DNA of 64,000 bases from Neotamlana sedimentorum. GTDB lineage: Bacteria > Bacteroidota > Bacteroidia > Flavobacteriales > Flavobacteriaceae. The translations under genes were made by a program, and so were the position numbers. This document shows, in pieces, positions 29,500 through 39,001 of this stretch (the stretch's first letter is position 1; every line of letters begins with the position of its first letter). The stretch covers positions 372,001-436,000 of the forward strand of contig NZ_JTDW01000004.1 in the NCBI RefSeq assembly GCF_000943565.1. The letters are read 5' to 3'. The notes under the pieces are model-generated. The model saw only the letters and a list, made by a program, of their open reading frames with translations, was not told where the DNA came from and did not search any database.

Positions 29500-29787
29500 T
29501 TACAAATGTTTACTTAAAAGCTCATTTAAATCATTTAATTTAACTTCTAAATGCTCATTTACACTTATATTATCTATAGACTTCTGTTCTACTTGAGATG
29601 CAAACTGTAAAGCACACATAGCTAAAACATCTTGTTTATCTCGAACAGAATAACTTTGCTCAAATTGCTTTATTAACACATCAATATTTTTTGCTGCTTT
29701 TCGTAAACCTTCTTCTTGACTAGGGTCAATTGTTAAAGGGTAAACTCTATCTGCAATAGACAGCTTTATTTTAAGCTTTTCTGACAT
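29500..29787 (-). CDS. zapA: cell division protein ZapA
   Basis: The 95-residue protein fits ZapA: an N-terminal beta-rich head (KLKIKLSIADRVYPLTIDPSQEE, split here as seen) followed by helices with LRKAAKNIDVLIKQ and an extended coiled coil. ZapA bundles FtsZ filaments at the division ring. It follows a small coiled-coil gene by 12 bases and precedes the 6S RNA gene, an order known from many bacteria. Confidence 0.85.
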   Translation of the reverse strand: MSEKLKIKLSIADRVYPLTIDPSQEEGLRKAAKNIDVLIKQFEQSYSVRDKQDVLAMCALQFASQVEQKSIDNISVNEHLEVKLNDLNELLSKHL

Positions 29788-29799
29788 TGATTGTTATGC

Positions 29800-30090
29800 T
29801 TAATCTGAAAGTTGACCAATGCAATGGTCTATATCTCGTATTAATGCGTTTATTTTAAGCTTAGTTTCTCTTTTATCCTCGTCACTACCAAGTATTGCAT
29901 TTGTAATTTTTAGAGCTTCATATTTTTCTTCCCAACTAGCTATTTGCTGTTTTTGAGTTAAAATTTCTTGCTTTGAAACTTCTAAATCGTCATATAATTT
30001 CAAATTTTCTAGCTGTAAAAGCTCTAATCGCTGCAATACCTTAGTTATTTTATTCTCTAATGAAATTACAATATCTTCAATATTACTCAT
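29800..30090 (-). CDS. small coiled-coil protein upstream of zapA
   Basis: The 96-residue protein is a continuous heptad-patterned coiled coil (LENKITKVLQRLELLQLENL and on to about residue 60), without signal or membrane segment. It lies 12 bases before zapA, so the two are probably co-translated. Its layout recalls ZapB, another division-ring coiled coil, but sequence identity to ZapB cannot be judged by eye. A ZapA partner is the simplest reading. Confidence 0.75.
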   Translation of the reverse strand: MSNIEDIVISLENKITKVLQRLELLQLENLKLYDDLEVSKQEILTQKQQIASWEEKYEALKITNAILGSDEDKRETKLKINALIRDIDHCIGQLSD

Positions 30091-30264
30091 TTACAAAAAT
30101 CAATACTTATCACACAAAGTTAACATACCTAAGTAAATTTTACAATTGTTTTTTAATAAAATTTTAAAAGCACCATTTATTATCGAACAAAGTTCTATTT
30201 CTTTATTTTTAATCGTGCTTTGTGTTTTTCGTTCCAAATATTTACTTTAGCCTAATACAGCATT

Positions 30265-31953
30265 ATGAAATTAATTCACCCCATCTTCTATATTATCCCT
30301 TTTGTTTTTTTTGCACAAAATCCTTATCCACAAGATTATTTCGGCAACCCATTAAAAATTCCAATAATTTTATCGGGTACTTTTGCAGAGTTACGATCTA
30401 ACCACTTTCATTCAGGCTTAGACATTAAAACACAAGGCCGAACAGGTTTACACGTTGTTGCTTCTGCTAATGGCTTTGTTAGTCGTATTAAAATTTCTCA
30501 TTTTGGTTATGGAAAAGCTTTATACATTACACATCCAAATGGCTATGTTACAGTTTATGCTCATTTGCAAAAATTTGCTCCAGAAATTGAAGCTTATGTA
30601 AAGAATCATCAATATGAGGAAGAATCATATGAAATTGAATTGTTTCCTAAAGCAGAAGAGTTATTAATTACAAAAGGTGATTTAATAGCTTATAGTGGAA
30701 ACACTGGGGGTTCTGCAGGTCCTCATTTACATTTTGAAATTAGAAATAAAGAAGAACACCCTATTAATCCAATGCTTTTTGGTATTGATGTAAAAGACTC
30801 TTCATATCCATTAATCCGTTCTATTTTTGTTTATCCATTAAGTGATGACGCCGTTATTAATAATTCGAACGAAAAACAAGAATTAAAACTTATTCCTCTA
30901 AAAAATGGCGACTATGCTGTTTCAAATATTGAAGCAATTGGAAATATTGGTTTTGGTATTGAAACAATTGATAGGCAAGATTTTGCTTCCAACTCTAATG
31001 GAGTTTATAATATTCAAACTATTTTTAATGGAAACCGAAATTTTGAAATTGATTTTAGTAAATTTTCATTTGATGAAACCAGAAACCTAAATCAACTCAT
31101 AGATTACCAACACTATATTGATAGTCGTGATCGCATTCAGAAACTTTTCATTAAAAACAATGAATTAAGTTTATACAAGGGTGTGGAAAACAATGGTTTC
31201 TTAAAAATAAAAGATAGTTCTTACTCCGTTTATAAAATTAGAGTTTCTGATTTTAAAAATAATGAAGCCTGGGTTACGATAAATATAAAAGGATCTAAAC
31301 AAAAACTTCTTAATGAAAAAGTAATAAAAACTACACCTTATTATATAAATAGTGAGCAAACCACAAACTTAAAAAAAGGCAATGTGTCAGTTCATTTTAA
31401 ACCAAATACATTTTACGAGAACTTTTATTTAGACTTTGATGTAAAAAATGACACTTTAACTCTACATGAAAATACGATACCCACTAAAAAAAGCTTCAGT
31501 TTACAGTTTGATGTTAGCCAATATAATAAGCCTGACCAAGACAAATTATTTATTGCGCGATTAATTGGAGACAAAAAGAATATTCCCATTTATACATCCA
31601 CAAAACGTGAAACAAATAAGTTAATCGCATATACCAAGTTATTAGGAACTTACACTTTGGCTACAGATACTATTGCACCAAAAATTAAAGCCAGTAATTT
31701 TAAAAACAAACAATGGCTTAGCGATTTTAGGTTTTTAAAATTAAACATTCAAGATAAGGAATCTGGTATTAAAAGTTATCACGCCAGCATAAACGATGAA
31801 TGGATTTTAATGGAATATGAATACAAAAAAGATTTACTTACCTTCGATTTTAACGACCTAGACCAAAAAGAAACCAATAACAAATTAAAAGTAATTGTTA
31901 CCGATAATGTTGGAAATAGTTCTACTTTTGAAGCTGTATTTTACAGAAAATAA
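30265..31953 (+). CDS. M23 family metallopeptidase
   Basis: The 562-residue protein has a short signal peptide (to about residue 17) and an N-terminal LytM/M23 peptidase domain with the zinc ligands His49 and Asp53 in NHFHSGLDI, His100 in YAHLQ, and His154/His156 in GPHLHFEIR. All ligands are present, so it is likely an active peptidoglycan endopeptidase. The remaining ~380 residues are beta-rich and unassigned, perhaps for envelope attachment. It is 12 bases upstream of a TonB-dependent receptor gene in the same direction. Confidence 0.9.
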   Translation: MKLIHPIFYIIPFVFFAQNPYPQDYFGNPLKIPIILSGTFAELRSNHFHSGLDIKTQGRTGLHVVASANGFVSRIKISHFGYGKALYITHPNGYVTVYAHLQKFAPEIEAYVKNHQYEEESYEIELFPKAEELLITKGDLIAYSGNTGGSAGPHLHFEIRNKEEHPINPMLFGIDVKDSSYPLIRSIFVYPLSDDAVINNSNEKQELKLIPLKNGDYAVSNIEAIGNIGFGIETIDRQDFASNSNGVYNIQTIFNGNRNFEIDFSKFSFDETRNLNQLIDYQHYIDSRDRIQKLFIKNNELSLYKGVENNGFLKIKDSSYSVYKIRVSDFKNNEAWVTINIKGSKQKLLNEKVIKTTPYYINSEQTTNLKKGNVSVHFKPNTFYENFYLDFDVKNDTLTLHENTIPTKKSFSLQFDVSQYNKPDQDKLFIARLIGDKKNIPIYTSTKRETNKLIAYTKLLGTYTLATDTIAPKIKASNFKNKQWLSDFRFLKLNIQDKESGIKSYHASINDEWILMEYEYKKDLLTFDFNDLDQKETNNKLKVIVTDNVGNSSTFEAVFYRK

Positions 31954-31965
31954 ATTCACCAACTT

Positions 31966-34428
31966 TTGAAACTTATACATTTATTTTTTACTGCTCTGTT
32001 TTTACTATTTTCAGTTAATATTTTTGCGCAAACGGCAACTATAAAGGGTGTTATTTTAGATGAAAATAACTTACCCATTGAAAATGTAAATATTAAGACA
32101 GAAAACTACGGCACACAAACCAATGCTAACGGTTTTTACTTACTAAAAATACCGGCCAATAAAAATATAACGCTAACGTTTACTCATCTTTCTCATAAAA
32201 AAGTAACCAGTACATTTAACTTAAAAAATGCAGAAGAAACCGAATTTAACCCGGTAATGAGTGCTACTATTGAGCAAATTGCCACCGTTGTAGTTACCAA
32301 TACCAGCCGTAAAACTATTGAAGGTGTTGTTACCTTAAAACCTGAAACAATTCGTAATATTCCTGGTGCCAATGCCGGTGTAGAAAATTTATTAATGACG
32401 TTACCTGGTGTAAGTAACAATAATGAGTTAAGTACACAATACTCGGTTCGTGGTGGAAATTACGACGAAAATTTAGTTTATGTAAATGGTATTGAAGTGT
32501 ATCGTCCGTTTTTAATTCGCTCCGGGCAACAAGAAGGATTGAGTTTCGTAAATACAAACTTGGTACAAAATGTCGATTTTTCGGCAGGCGGATTTCAAGC
32601 CAAATACGGCGACAAACTGTCTTCGGTGTTAGATATAACCTATAAAACACCTTACAAATTTGAAGCTAATGCCGACTTAAGTTTATTAGGCGCAAGTGTA
32701 TCGGTTGAAAACACAAGTAAAAACAATAAATTTTCGAGTATTGTTGGATTACGCTATCGAGATAATAGTTTGCTAGTTGATGCTAAAGAAACAGAAACCA
32801 ACTTTAACCCTATTTTTGCCGATGCTCAAGGATTTTTTACCTATAAATTTTCCGGTAAATTCCATTTGAGTTTTTTAGGAAATGCTTCGTTAAATAAATA
32901 TAACTACCAACCACAAACCAGACAAACTAATTTTGGTACACTTACCGACCCTATTGCTTTACTTGTTTTTTACGACGGACAAGAAAAAGACCAATATCAA
33001 ACACTTTTTGGAGCTTTTAAAGGTTCATATTTTGTAAACGATAAGTTAAATTTACACTTAACCGCATCAACATATCATACTACCGAAGAAGAATATTTCG
33101 ATATTTTGGCGCAATACAGACTTGGAGAAGTTAACTCAAATATCGGCGATGAAAATTTAGGTGAAGTGGAATTTAGCGAAGGTGTTGGAAGCCAATTAAA
33201 TCATGGCAGAAACGATTTAGACGCCTTAATTACTAACATTGAACATAAAGGTGATTTATCAATAAAAGGCAACAGAATAGAATGGGCTTTTAAATATACA
33301 AATGAAGATATTCGCGATCGCTTGGTAGAATGGGAAGTAATCGACTCGGCAGGTTTTTCTATTCGTCCACCAAAAACCACACCAATAAACGAGCAACCAT
33401 ATACACCTTATACAGGACCTTTAGAGCCATATCAAAACGTTCGTACCACTAACAACACCACAATAAATCGTTTTCAAGCCTACGCACAATGGAGCAAGCG
33501 TAGCACCATTGGTAATAGCAATGTTTGGTATAATGCCGGTATTCGAGCCCATAATTGGACTGTAAGTGGTGAGGGTTTATCAACACATACTCAAACCGTT
33601 TATAGCCCAAGGGCACAATTCGCTATTAAACCCGATTGGGAAAAAGATATGTTGTTTAGAGTTGCTGGTGGCTTATATTATCAACCGCCATTTTATCGCG
33701 AACTAAGAGACTCGGCTGGTGAAGTGCAACCTAATGTGAAAGCTCAAAAATCATTTCATGTCGTTTTAGGAAACGATTATAGTTTTAAAATGTGGGAGCG
33801 CCCATTTAAACTTACTACAGAAATGTATTATAAAGGATTAAGTAATGTTAACACCTATACTTTAGAAAATGTACGCATTCGATACAGAGCAAATAACAAT
33901 GCCAAAGCTTACGCCTATGGTTTAGATATGCGCTTAAATGGCGAATTTGTTCCAGGTACAGAATCGTGGTTTAGCTTTGGTTATTTAAAAACTGAAGAAA
34001 ACCTAGATAATCGCGGCTATATTGCAAGACCAACCGATCAACGTTTAAAATTTGCTGCTTTATTTCAAGATTATGTTCCAACCTTACCTAACTTAAAAGT
34101 TTACTTAAACTTAGTTTATAACACTGGATTGCCTGGTGGTTCGCCAAGTTATGCCGATCCATATGTGTACCAAAATCGTTTACCCGACTATAAACGTGCC
34201 GATTTAGGTTTACAATACGTTTTGGTAAATACACAAAAGCAATATAATAAAGGTTGGAAAAAACCATTTAAAGAATTATCCTTTGGTTTCGAGATTTTTA
34301 ATATGTTCGATGTGCAAAACTCAATAACAAATACTTGGGTTCGCGATGTGTACTCTAAAACACAATATGCCATTCCAAATTATTTAACACCTCGTGTTTT
34401 TAATGTAAGAACAAGAATGCGGTTTTAA
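31966..34428 (+). CDS. TonB-dependent outer membrane receptor
   Basis: The 820-residue protein starts at a TTG with a signal peptide ending near FAQT (about residue 22). A carboxypeptidase-regulatory-like domain follows (23-105, ATIKGVILDENNLPIENVNI), then a plug domain (about 115-220, VENLLMTLPGVSNNNELSTQ) and a beta-barrel that ends in VRTRMRF with the usual C-terminal Phe. Such receptors import large or scarce substrates using proton-motive force. No SusD gene is adjacent, so it is not a SusCD polysaccharide pair. Substrate unknown. Confidence 0.92.
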   Translation: MKLIHLFFTALFLLFSVNIFAQTATIKGVILDENNLPIENVNIKTENYGTQTNANGFYLLKIPANKNITLTFTHLSHKKVTSTFNLKNAEETEFNPVMSATIEQIATVVVTNTSRKTIEGVVTLKPETIRNIPGANAGVENLLMTLPGVSNNNELSTQYSVRGGNYDENLVYVNGIEVYRPFLIRSGQQEGLSFVNTNLVQNVDFSAGGFQAKYGDKLSSVLDITYKTPYKFEANADLSLLGASVSVENTSKNNKFSSIVGLRYRDNSLLVDAKETETNFNPIFADAQGFFTYKFSGKFHLSFLGNASLNKYNYQPQTRQTNFGTLTDPIALLVFYDGQEKDQYQTLFGAFKGSYFVNDKLNLHLTASTYHTTEEEYFDILAQYRLGEVNSNIGDENLGEVEFSEGVGSQLNHGRNDLDALITNIEHKGDLSIKGNRIEWAFKYTNEDIRDRLVEWEVIDSAGFSIRPPKTTPINEQPYTPYTGPLEPYQNVRTTNNTTINRFQAYAQWSKRSTIGNSNVWYNAGIRAHNWTVSGEGLSTHTQTVYSPRAQFAIKPDWEKDMLFRVAGGLYYQPPFYRELRDSAGEVQPNVKAQKSFHVVLGNDYSFKMWERPFKLTTEMYYKGLSNVNTYTLENVRIRYRANNNAKAYAYGLDMRLNGEFVPGTESWFSFGYLKTEENLDNRGYIARPTDQRLKFAALFQDYVPTLPNLKVYLNLVYNTGLPGGSPSYADPYVYQNRLPDYKRADLGLQYVLVNTQKQYNKGWKKPFKELSFGFEIFNMFDVQNSITNTWVRDVYSKTQYAIPNYLTPRVFNVRTRMRF

Positions 34429-34434
34429 TTTACA

Positions 34435-35883
34435 CTAATTAATACTTAAATTTTCAGAAAATACGGCTAACGTGTCTGTACCACTACCTGTTAAGCGTTG
34501 AACATGAACTTCAATGTAATCTCCATTGGCTAAGCTTACATTAGCATTTAAAGATATACTTTGAATTTGAGAACTACTATTAATTTCAATTATCGAGTTA
34601 GATTCAATTAAAGCTGTTCCGTTTTTTACTAAATAGAAGGCGTAAAAATTACCGTTTGCCCCAGAAACTCTTACCGACATAGATGTGTTAATGTTAAACT
34701 CTCTTTCCTTAACACCATCGTAAACAAGCCTATTGTCGCCTCCGGCACTCGTAAACCTGAATAAACTATTTGCTGTAAAAGAAGGTAATGCTGACTCCAC
34801 TTCGTAATCTGTATTAGTCGAATTAATAGTTTGTGTAAAACCTGTAGTTAAACTACCGTCATAATAAAAATTACCAGAGGCAACGCCATCAGTTTCTACA
34901 GGTATTCCCGGGCTATCAACATCCCAGTCTCGAGTAAAATTATACCCAGTATAAGGAGAACTGCCATTAATATAGTTACCACCACCATAAAAATCTACCG
35001 TCCTTATGGAATAACTACCAGTAGTCGACGTTATGCCTGTTACGTCTATCGCAGCTGTAGCACCAATTACTTCACTAAAACCACCTTGCTTTGTTATAAC
35101 ATCGAAAGTACCTACATATGTTTCGTAAATTCCACCATTGCTTTCATCCCAACCCAATGTATTTAATAATAGTTGATTAATGTTTGTGTAGGTTATGCCT
35201 ACCGTATTAAATAAAAATTGCGTTGTGCTTACAAAAACTAAATTAAAGTTTGAAATTGTACCTACACTACCGGAATTTATAACAAAACTATCTCTAAATA
35301 TTAGGTTTTCTGAACCAGAACCATTTAAACTAAAAACAGCACCTGTAGTGGTTAAAGTTAAATTTCTAATAGAACCTCCTGTTGTGCCTGAAAATATTAT
35401 GCCAGTACTTACAAGTTTATCTTCATTTGTATCTTCGCCTGCTATATAAGCTCCATTTAAATTAATGGGTACACCTAAATTGATTGTTCCGTTTATTTCA
35501 TAATATGTGTTAGTTGAAAGTTCATATTCTATATTACCACCAACCGTTAATTCATCTGCTAAATCAGCTACACTTTTTACTAATTTGTAATTATCTCTCA
35601 TAACCACACCTTCAAGTTTAACCCAATTAGTAGCAGTTGCGTCGTAATAATAAAAAGCATCTTCGTCTAAATCAAACACCAAAAGCCCTTCTGCAGGAGA
35701 GACTATAGCAAGTCTTTGTAAAGATGTCATTCGTGGGGTTAAAACACCTTGGGTAGTAGATTCTATGTCTAAAATTGAAGATGCATTCGGATTAGTTGTA
35801 CCTATTCCTACCTGTGCATAAGTTTCATTAAAAATAAATACTAAAAATAATATAATAAGAAAGGGATGCAAAAACGTCTTCAT
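34435..35883 (-). CDS. secreted surface protein with VGIGTTNP-type start
   Basis: The 482-residue protein has a signal peptide (to about 23) and then VGIGTTNPNASSILDIE and RMTSLQRLAI, a start shared by many flavobacterial surface proteins that resemble phage tail-fibre heads. The rest is Gly/Thr/Ser/Asn-rich and beta-strand-like, with repeated N-L-x and T-G-x turns that suggest a beta-helix or beta-sandwich, as in adhesins. I see no T9SS sorting domain at the C-terminus (ends ENLSIN). Convergent with the TonB receptor, 6 bases between stops. Function unknown. Confidence 0.7.
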   Translation of the reverse strand: MKTFLHPFLIILFLVFIFNETYAQVGIGTTNPNASSILDIESTTQGVLTPRMTSLQRLAIVSPAEGLLVFDLDEDAFYYYDATATNWVKLEGVVMRDNYKLVKSVADLADELTVGGNIEYELSTNTYYEINGTINLGVPINLNGAYIAGEDTNEDKLVSTGIIFSGTTGGSIRNLTLTTTGAVFSLNGSGSENLIFRDSFVINSGSVGTISNFNLVFVSTTQFLFNTVGITYTNINQLLLNTLGWDESNGGIYETYVGTFDVITKQGGFSEVIGATAAIDVTGITSTTGSYSIRTVDFYGGGNYINGSSPYTGYNFTRDWDVDSPGIPVETDGVASGNFYYDGSLTTGFTQTINSTNTDYEVESALPSFTANSLFRFTSAGGDNRLVYDGVKEREFNINTSMSVRVSGANGNFYAFYLVKNGTALIESNSIIEINSSSQIQSISLNANVSLANGDYIEVHVQRLTGSGTDTLAVFSENLSIN

Positions 35884-35967
35884 AACATCGTTAAGTATAA
35901 ATAAATCCTAACTAATATAGCGATTTTTCATACATAAAAATGAATTAGAAAGATTTTTAACATAAAA

Positions 35968-37110
35968 TCAACACAATTCCTCTATAATTTTAACTACATA
36001 ATCTATTTCTTCTTTTGTATTATAGGAACTAAAAGAAAATCGAAGGGATGCCTTTTGCAACTCTCTATCATTTAAAATTTCGGTTAAAACATGCGATTTT
36101 ATTGTACTTCCACTTTGGCACGCGCTACCTCTAGAACAAGCTACACCTTTTAAATCGAGCTGAAACAAAATCATATTCGACTTTCCATCTAAATTTGGTA
36201 ATCGTACGTTTAATATAGTGTAACTACTATTATTTAAATCTCTACTAACCCCGTTAAACTCTACATTAGGTATTTTGCTTTCTAAACTTTTTATAAAGTA
36301 TTCTTTAATTTCTAAAATATATTTTGAATATTTATCTAAATTATCATAAGCTATTTTTAAAGCAGTTTCCATACCGATAACATTATGCAAACTCTCTGTG
36401 CCAGCACGTAATCCACGTTCTTGTTCACCTCCAAAAATGATGGGTTGTAAATTTGAATTTCTTCTAATAAAAACAAATCCTACACCTTTAGGTCCATGAA
36501 ATTTATGTGCCGAAGCCACTAAAAAATCAACAGGAATAGCTTTTAAATCTAAAGCATAATGTCCAACAGCTTGCACAGCATCAGTATGAAATAAACCGTG
36601 GTTTTCACGACATAAATTAGCAACCGTTTTTAAGTTTAAAACAGTTCCTATTTCATTATTAATATGCATTAAACTAACTAAAGTTTTCACTTCGGTTTGC
36701 AATAAGGTTTCAAGATGCGTTAAGTCAATTTTACCTTGGCTATCAACTCGTACATAACTCACCTTTACATCATTATTTTTCTCCAAGGCTTCAACTGTAT
36801 TTAATACAGCGTGATGCTCAATTTTAGATGTAATTATATGACCAACTTTTAAGTTTTTAACAGCACTTTGTAATATTAAATTATTTCCTTCGGTACCGCC
36901 CGAGGTAAAAACAATTTCCCCTGCTTCGGCGTTTAAATACTTCGCAATTGTTTTTCTACAGGTTTCTAATAAAACTTTCGAAGATCTTCCAAAACTATGT
37001 GTAGACGAAGCGTTTCCATAATTAGATTTTAAAACCGTACTCATTGCATCAACAACAATATCGTGTACTTTTGTAGTTGCGGCATTATCAAAATAAACCT
37101 TTTTAATCAT
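35968..37110 (-). CDS. cysteine desulfurase (NifS/IscS-like)
   Basis: PLP enzyme that takes sulfur from cysteine for Fe-S clusters or tRNA thiolation. The 380-residue protein has the PLP lysine Lys203 in SAHKFHGPKGVG and the persulfide cysteine Cys331 in SRGSACQSG. It also has His99/His100 in KIEHHAVLN and GGTEGNN for PLP binding. The active-site loop is of the group I (IscS/NifS) type. No iscU or suf genes are next to it, so the sulfur acceptor is unclear. Confidence 0.92.
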   Translation of the reverse strand: MIKKVYFDNAATTKVHDIVVDAMSTVLKSNYGNASSTHSFGRSSKVLLETCRKTIAKYLNAEAGEIVFTSGGTEGNNLILQSAVKNLKVGHIITSKIEHHAVLNTVEALEKNNDVKVSYVRVDSQGKIDLTHLETLLQTEVKTLVSLMHINNEIGTVLNLKTVANLCRENHGLFHTDAVQAVGHYALDLKAIPVDFLVASAHKFHGPKGVGFVFIRRNSNLQPIIFGGEQERGLRAGTESLHNVIGMETALKIAYDNLDKYSKYILEIKEYFIKSLESKIPNVEFNGVSRDLNNSSYTILNVRLPNLDGKSNMILFQLDLKGVACSRGSACQSGSTIKSHVLTEILNDRELQKASLRFSFSSYNTKEEIDYVVKIIEELC

Positions 37111-37201
37111 GGTAATAATCGAATTTTCTCTTCAAATAGTCAACAAAAATACTTTAAATAAAATTATTATCGTTAAGTGACGTTATAAATAACAATTCTA
37201 T

Positions 37202-37209
37202 TATTTTTG
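37202..37209 (+). promoter_or_regulatory. -7 box TATTTTTG before the TSP3 lipoprotein
   Basis: Exact TAnnTTTG, ending 16 bases before the ATG at 37226. No good -33 TTG is seen at the expected distance. Confidence 0.35.
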
Positions 37210-37225
37210 CTTAAAAATTCAATTT

Positions 37226-38119
37226 ATGCGTAAGCTTTTTCTATATATTTTATCAATTAGCCTTTTTACGCTTTTGTCTTGTGACGATGGCGATATTCTT
37301 GATTTCGAATTTGAATTCGATGAAGATTTCGAATACTGCGAAGGCGTTAGCGATTTAGTATTATACAAATCTAAAAGTGACCCATCGGAAACCATGTCGT
37401 TACTTATTTCTCGTTACGATTTAGACGATCTTCTTGATGTAGGGGCTAATGACACTTTATTTATTGAAGATGAAGATGCTTCGTTTACTTATAGAAGTTA
37501 TTACGATACCAGTATTGATGATATTTTTTGTAACGAAATACCAACTAATCTCAACATTAATATTGATGAAACCGATGATGTTTTAGTAGATATTTTAACG
37601 GTATTAACAGCTTATGATGACGATGATATAGATTCAGATTTAGAAGACCTTGACGGTGATGGCGATTTAACAAATGACGACACCGATGGCGATGGCATAC
37701 CAAACTATCTTGATGCAGATGATGATGGCGACAATGTTTTAACAGCCGATGAAAACCCAGATCCAGATGGTGATGGCGATTTAAGCGATGCTCAAGATAC
37801 CGATGACGATGGCATACCAGATTACTTAGATGATGACGATGATGACGATGGCGTTTTAACCAGAGATGAAGAAAACGACTCTACAGACCAAAACCCAACC
37901 AACGACCTAACAGACGGTGTAATCCCAGATTATTTAAACGATCTAGTAAAAAACACAGTTCCTGCTACGGCATATCGCTCCAACACGTATTACAAAAGTT
38001 ACTATATTACTTTAGATATAAAAGAAATTGGTTTGAGCATACTGTCTCAAGACACTCTAGATTTTGGCTATATGACTGAAGGTCCTGATTCTGTAACTAC
38101 AACTCCAGATTTTAATTAG
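37226..38119 (+). CDS. lipoprotein with thrombospondin type 3 calcium-binding repeats
   Basis: The 297-residue protein has a lipobox LLSC (Cys19) and an aspartate-rich centre (about 130-235). This holds repeats of the form DxDxDGxxDxxD and DDDGIPDYLD, the TSP3 calcium-binding pattern common in Bacteroidota surface proteins. The first 120 and last 55 residues are unassigned. The Asp codons (GAT/GAC) create a local repetitive DNA stretch at about 37615-37860. The gene overlaps the convergent Smr gene by 8 bases at the stops. Likely outer-membrane and calcium-stabilised; function unknown. Confidence 0.8.
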   Translation: MRKLFLYILSISLFTLLSCDDGDILDFEFEFDEDFEYCEGVSDLVLYKSKSDPSETMSLLISRYDLDDLLDVGANDTLFIEDEDASFTYRSYYDTSIDDIFCNEIPTNLNINIDETDDVLVDILTVLTAYDDDDIDSDLEDLDGDGDLTNDDTDGDGIPNYLDADDDGDNVLTADENPDPDGDGDLSDAQDTDDDGIPDYLDDDDDDDGVLTRDEENDSTDQNPTNDLTDGVIPDYLNDLVKNTVPATAYRSNTYYKSYYITLDIKEIGLSILSQDTLDFGYMTEGPDSVTTTPDFN

Positions 38120-38654
38120 GGTTCTGAAAAATGTAAACCTCGGTAGCGCCTAAACCATACTTTTGATAATTGGCATCGTAGTATTTTACATTATCGTATC
38201 TGCCAAACAAGTATTCTAGTTCTAATTTTAATACGCCCTCGCCTACACCATGAATAAATACAATTTTTTGTATGCGTTTGGCTATGGCAAAATCTAACTT
38301 GCGTCTTGCTGTATCTAATTGCAAGGTTAGCATATCATGATTGGTCATACCACGAGTAGATGGCACTAATTGATGAATATGCAAATCGACCTCCATGGTT
38401 GGCTCAAATTTAGCTTTACCCTTTTTTACAGGAGATGCTTTACGTTTTTTTTCTTCCTTTTGAGCTAAACTAAAATTTGAAGTTAAAGATTGCTTACTAA
38501 GTTCGTTTTTTTGCTTTATTAAATCTGATGCGTTAAAATCTATTAAAAATCCATCTGCCGTTTCAATAGTAATCGTTTGTCCTAAAACTTTTTTTACAGT
38601 GCCCTGCAAGTCTTCATCTAAAACCATAACCATATCACCTAGCTTAAAATTCAT
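38112..38654 (-). CDS. Smr domain protein
   Basis: The 180-residue protein has an N-terminal small beta-barrel-like part (1-45, MNFKLGDMVMVLDEDLQGT) as seen in DUF2027 proteins and a C-terminal Smr domain with VDLHIHQL near 89 and FIHGVGEGVLK near 140. Smr domains are nicking endonucleases; many free-standing ones act on RNA or ribosome quality control. It lacks the MutS part of MutS2. It is followed after 5 bases upstream by a small membrane-protein gene on the same strand. Confidence 0.85.
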   Translation of the reverse strand: MNFKLGDMVMVLDEDLQGTVKKVLGQTITIETADGFLIDFNASDLIKQKNELSKQSLTSNFSLAQKEEKKRKASPVKKGKAKFEPTMEVDLHIHQLVPSTRGMTNHDMLTLQLDTARRKLDFAIAKRIQKIVFIHGVGEGVLKLELEYLFGRYDNVKYYDANYQKYGLGATEVYIFQNPN

Positions 38655-38659
38655 TTTAT

Positions 38660-38854
38660 TTAATTTTTATCTTCATCAAATTTATCAGAGTCATCTATAA
38701 TTTTACTAGAAATTGTTCTAGAAACACGGTAAGCACCAACCATCAATAAAACAATGCCCACTATTAATATAATCTGGTTTTGATTTGCCCCTGCCTTTGC
38801 ATACATTGCAATTACAGCTCCTATAATTATTAAAATATAATTTAAATACTTCAT
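38660..38854 (-). CDS. small two-helix membrane protein
   Basis: The 64-residue product has two hydrophobic segments (about 4-20 and 27-43) joined by a short loop AKAGANQN, then an acidic tail (DDSDKFDEDKN). It starts 5 bases upstream of the Smr gene in the same direction, so it is probably co-transcribed with it. I do not recognise a named family; such proteins are common in flavobacteria. Confidence 0.7.
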   Translation of the reverse strand: MKYLNYILIIIGAVIAMYAKAGANQNQIILIVGIVLLMVGAYRVSRTISSKIIDDSDKFDEDKN

Positions 38855-39001
38855 GTTAATAATATTGAATACAAATGTAAGCCATATTGAAAATCTATGA
38901 AATTAATTCGTCTAAACTCTTATTCTGAAAAGTTAAAACCATAAGTTTTCAATAATTTCAAAGTATTATGCGTATATTTAATTTACAATAAAAATTAATG
39001 T

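Noticed and set aside
32330-32650. 106-codon minus-strand frame inside the TonB receptor gene
   Set aside because: Antisense shadow of the plug domain coding sequence; no recognisable protein.
37615-37860. GAT-rich tandem-like repeat DNA
   Set aside because: Explained by aspartate codons of the TSP3 calcium-binding repeats; not a separate repeat element or CRISPR.
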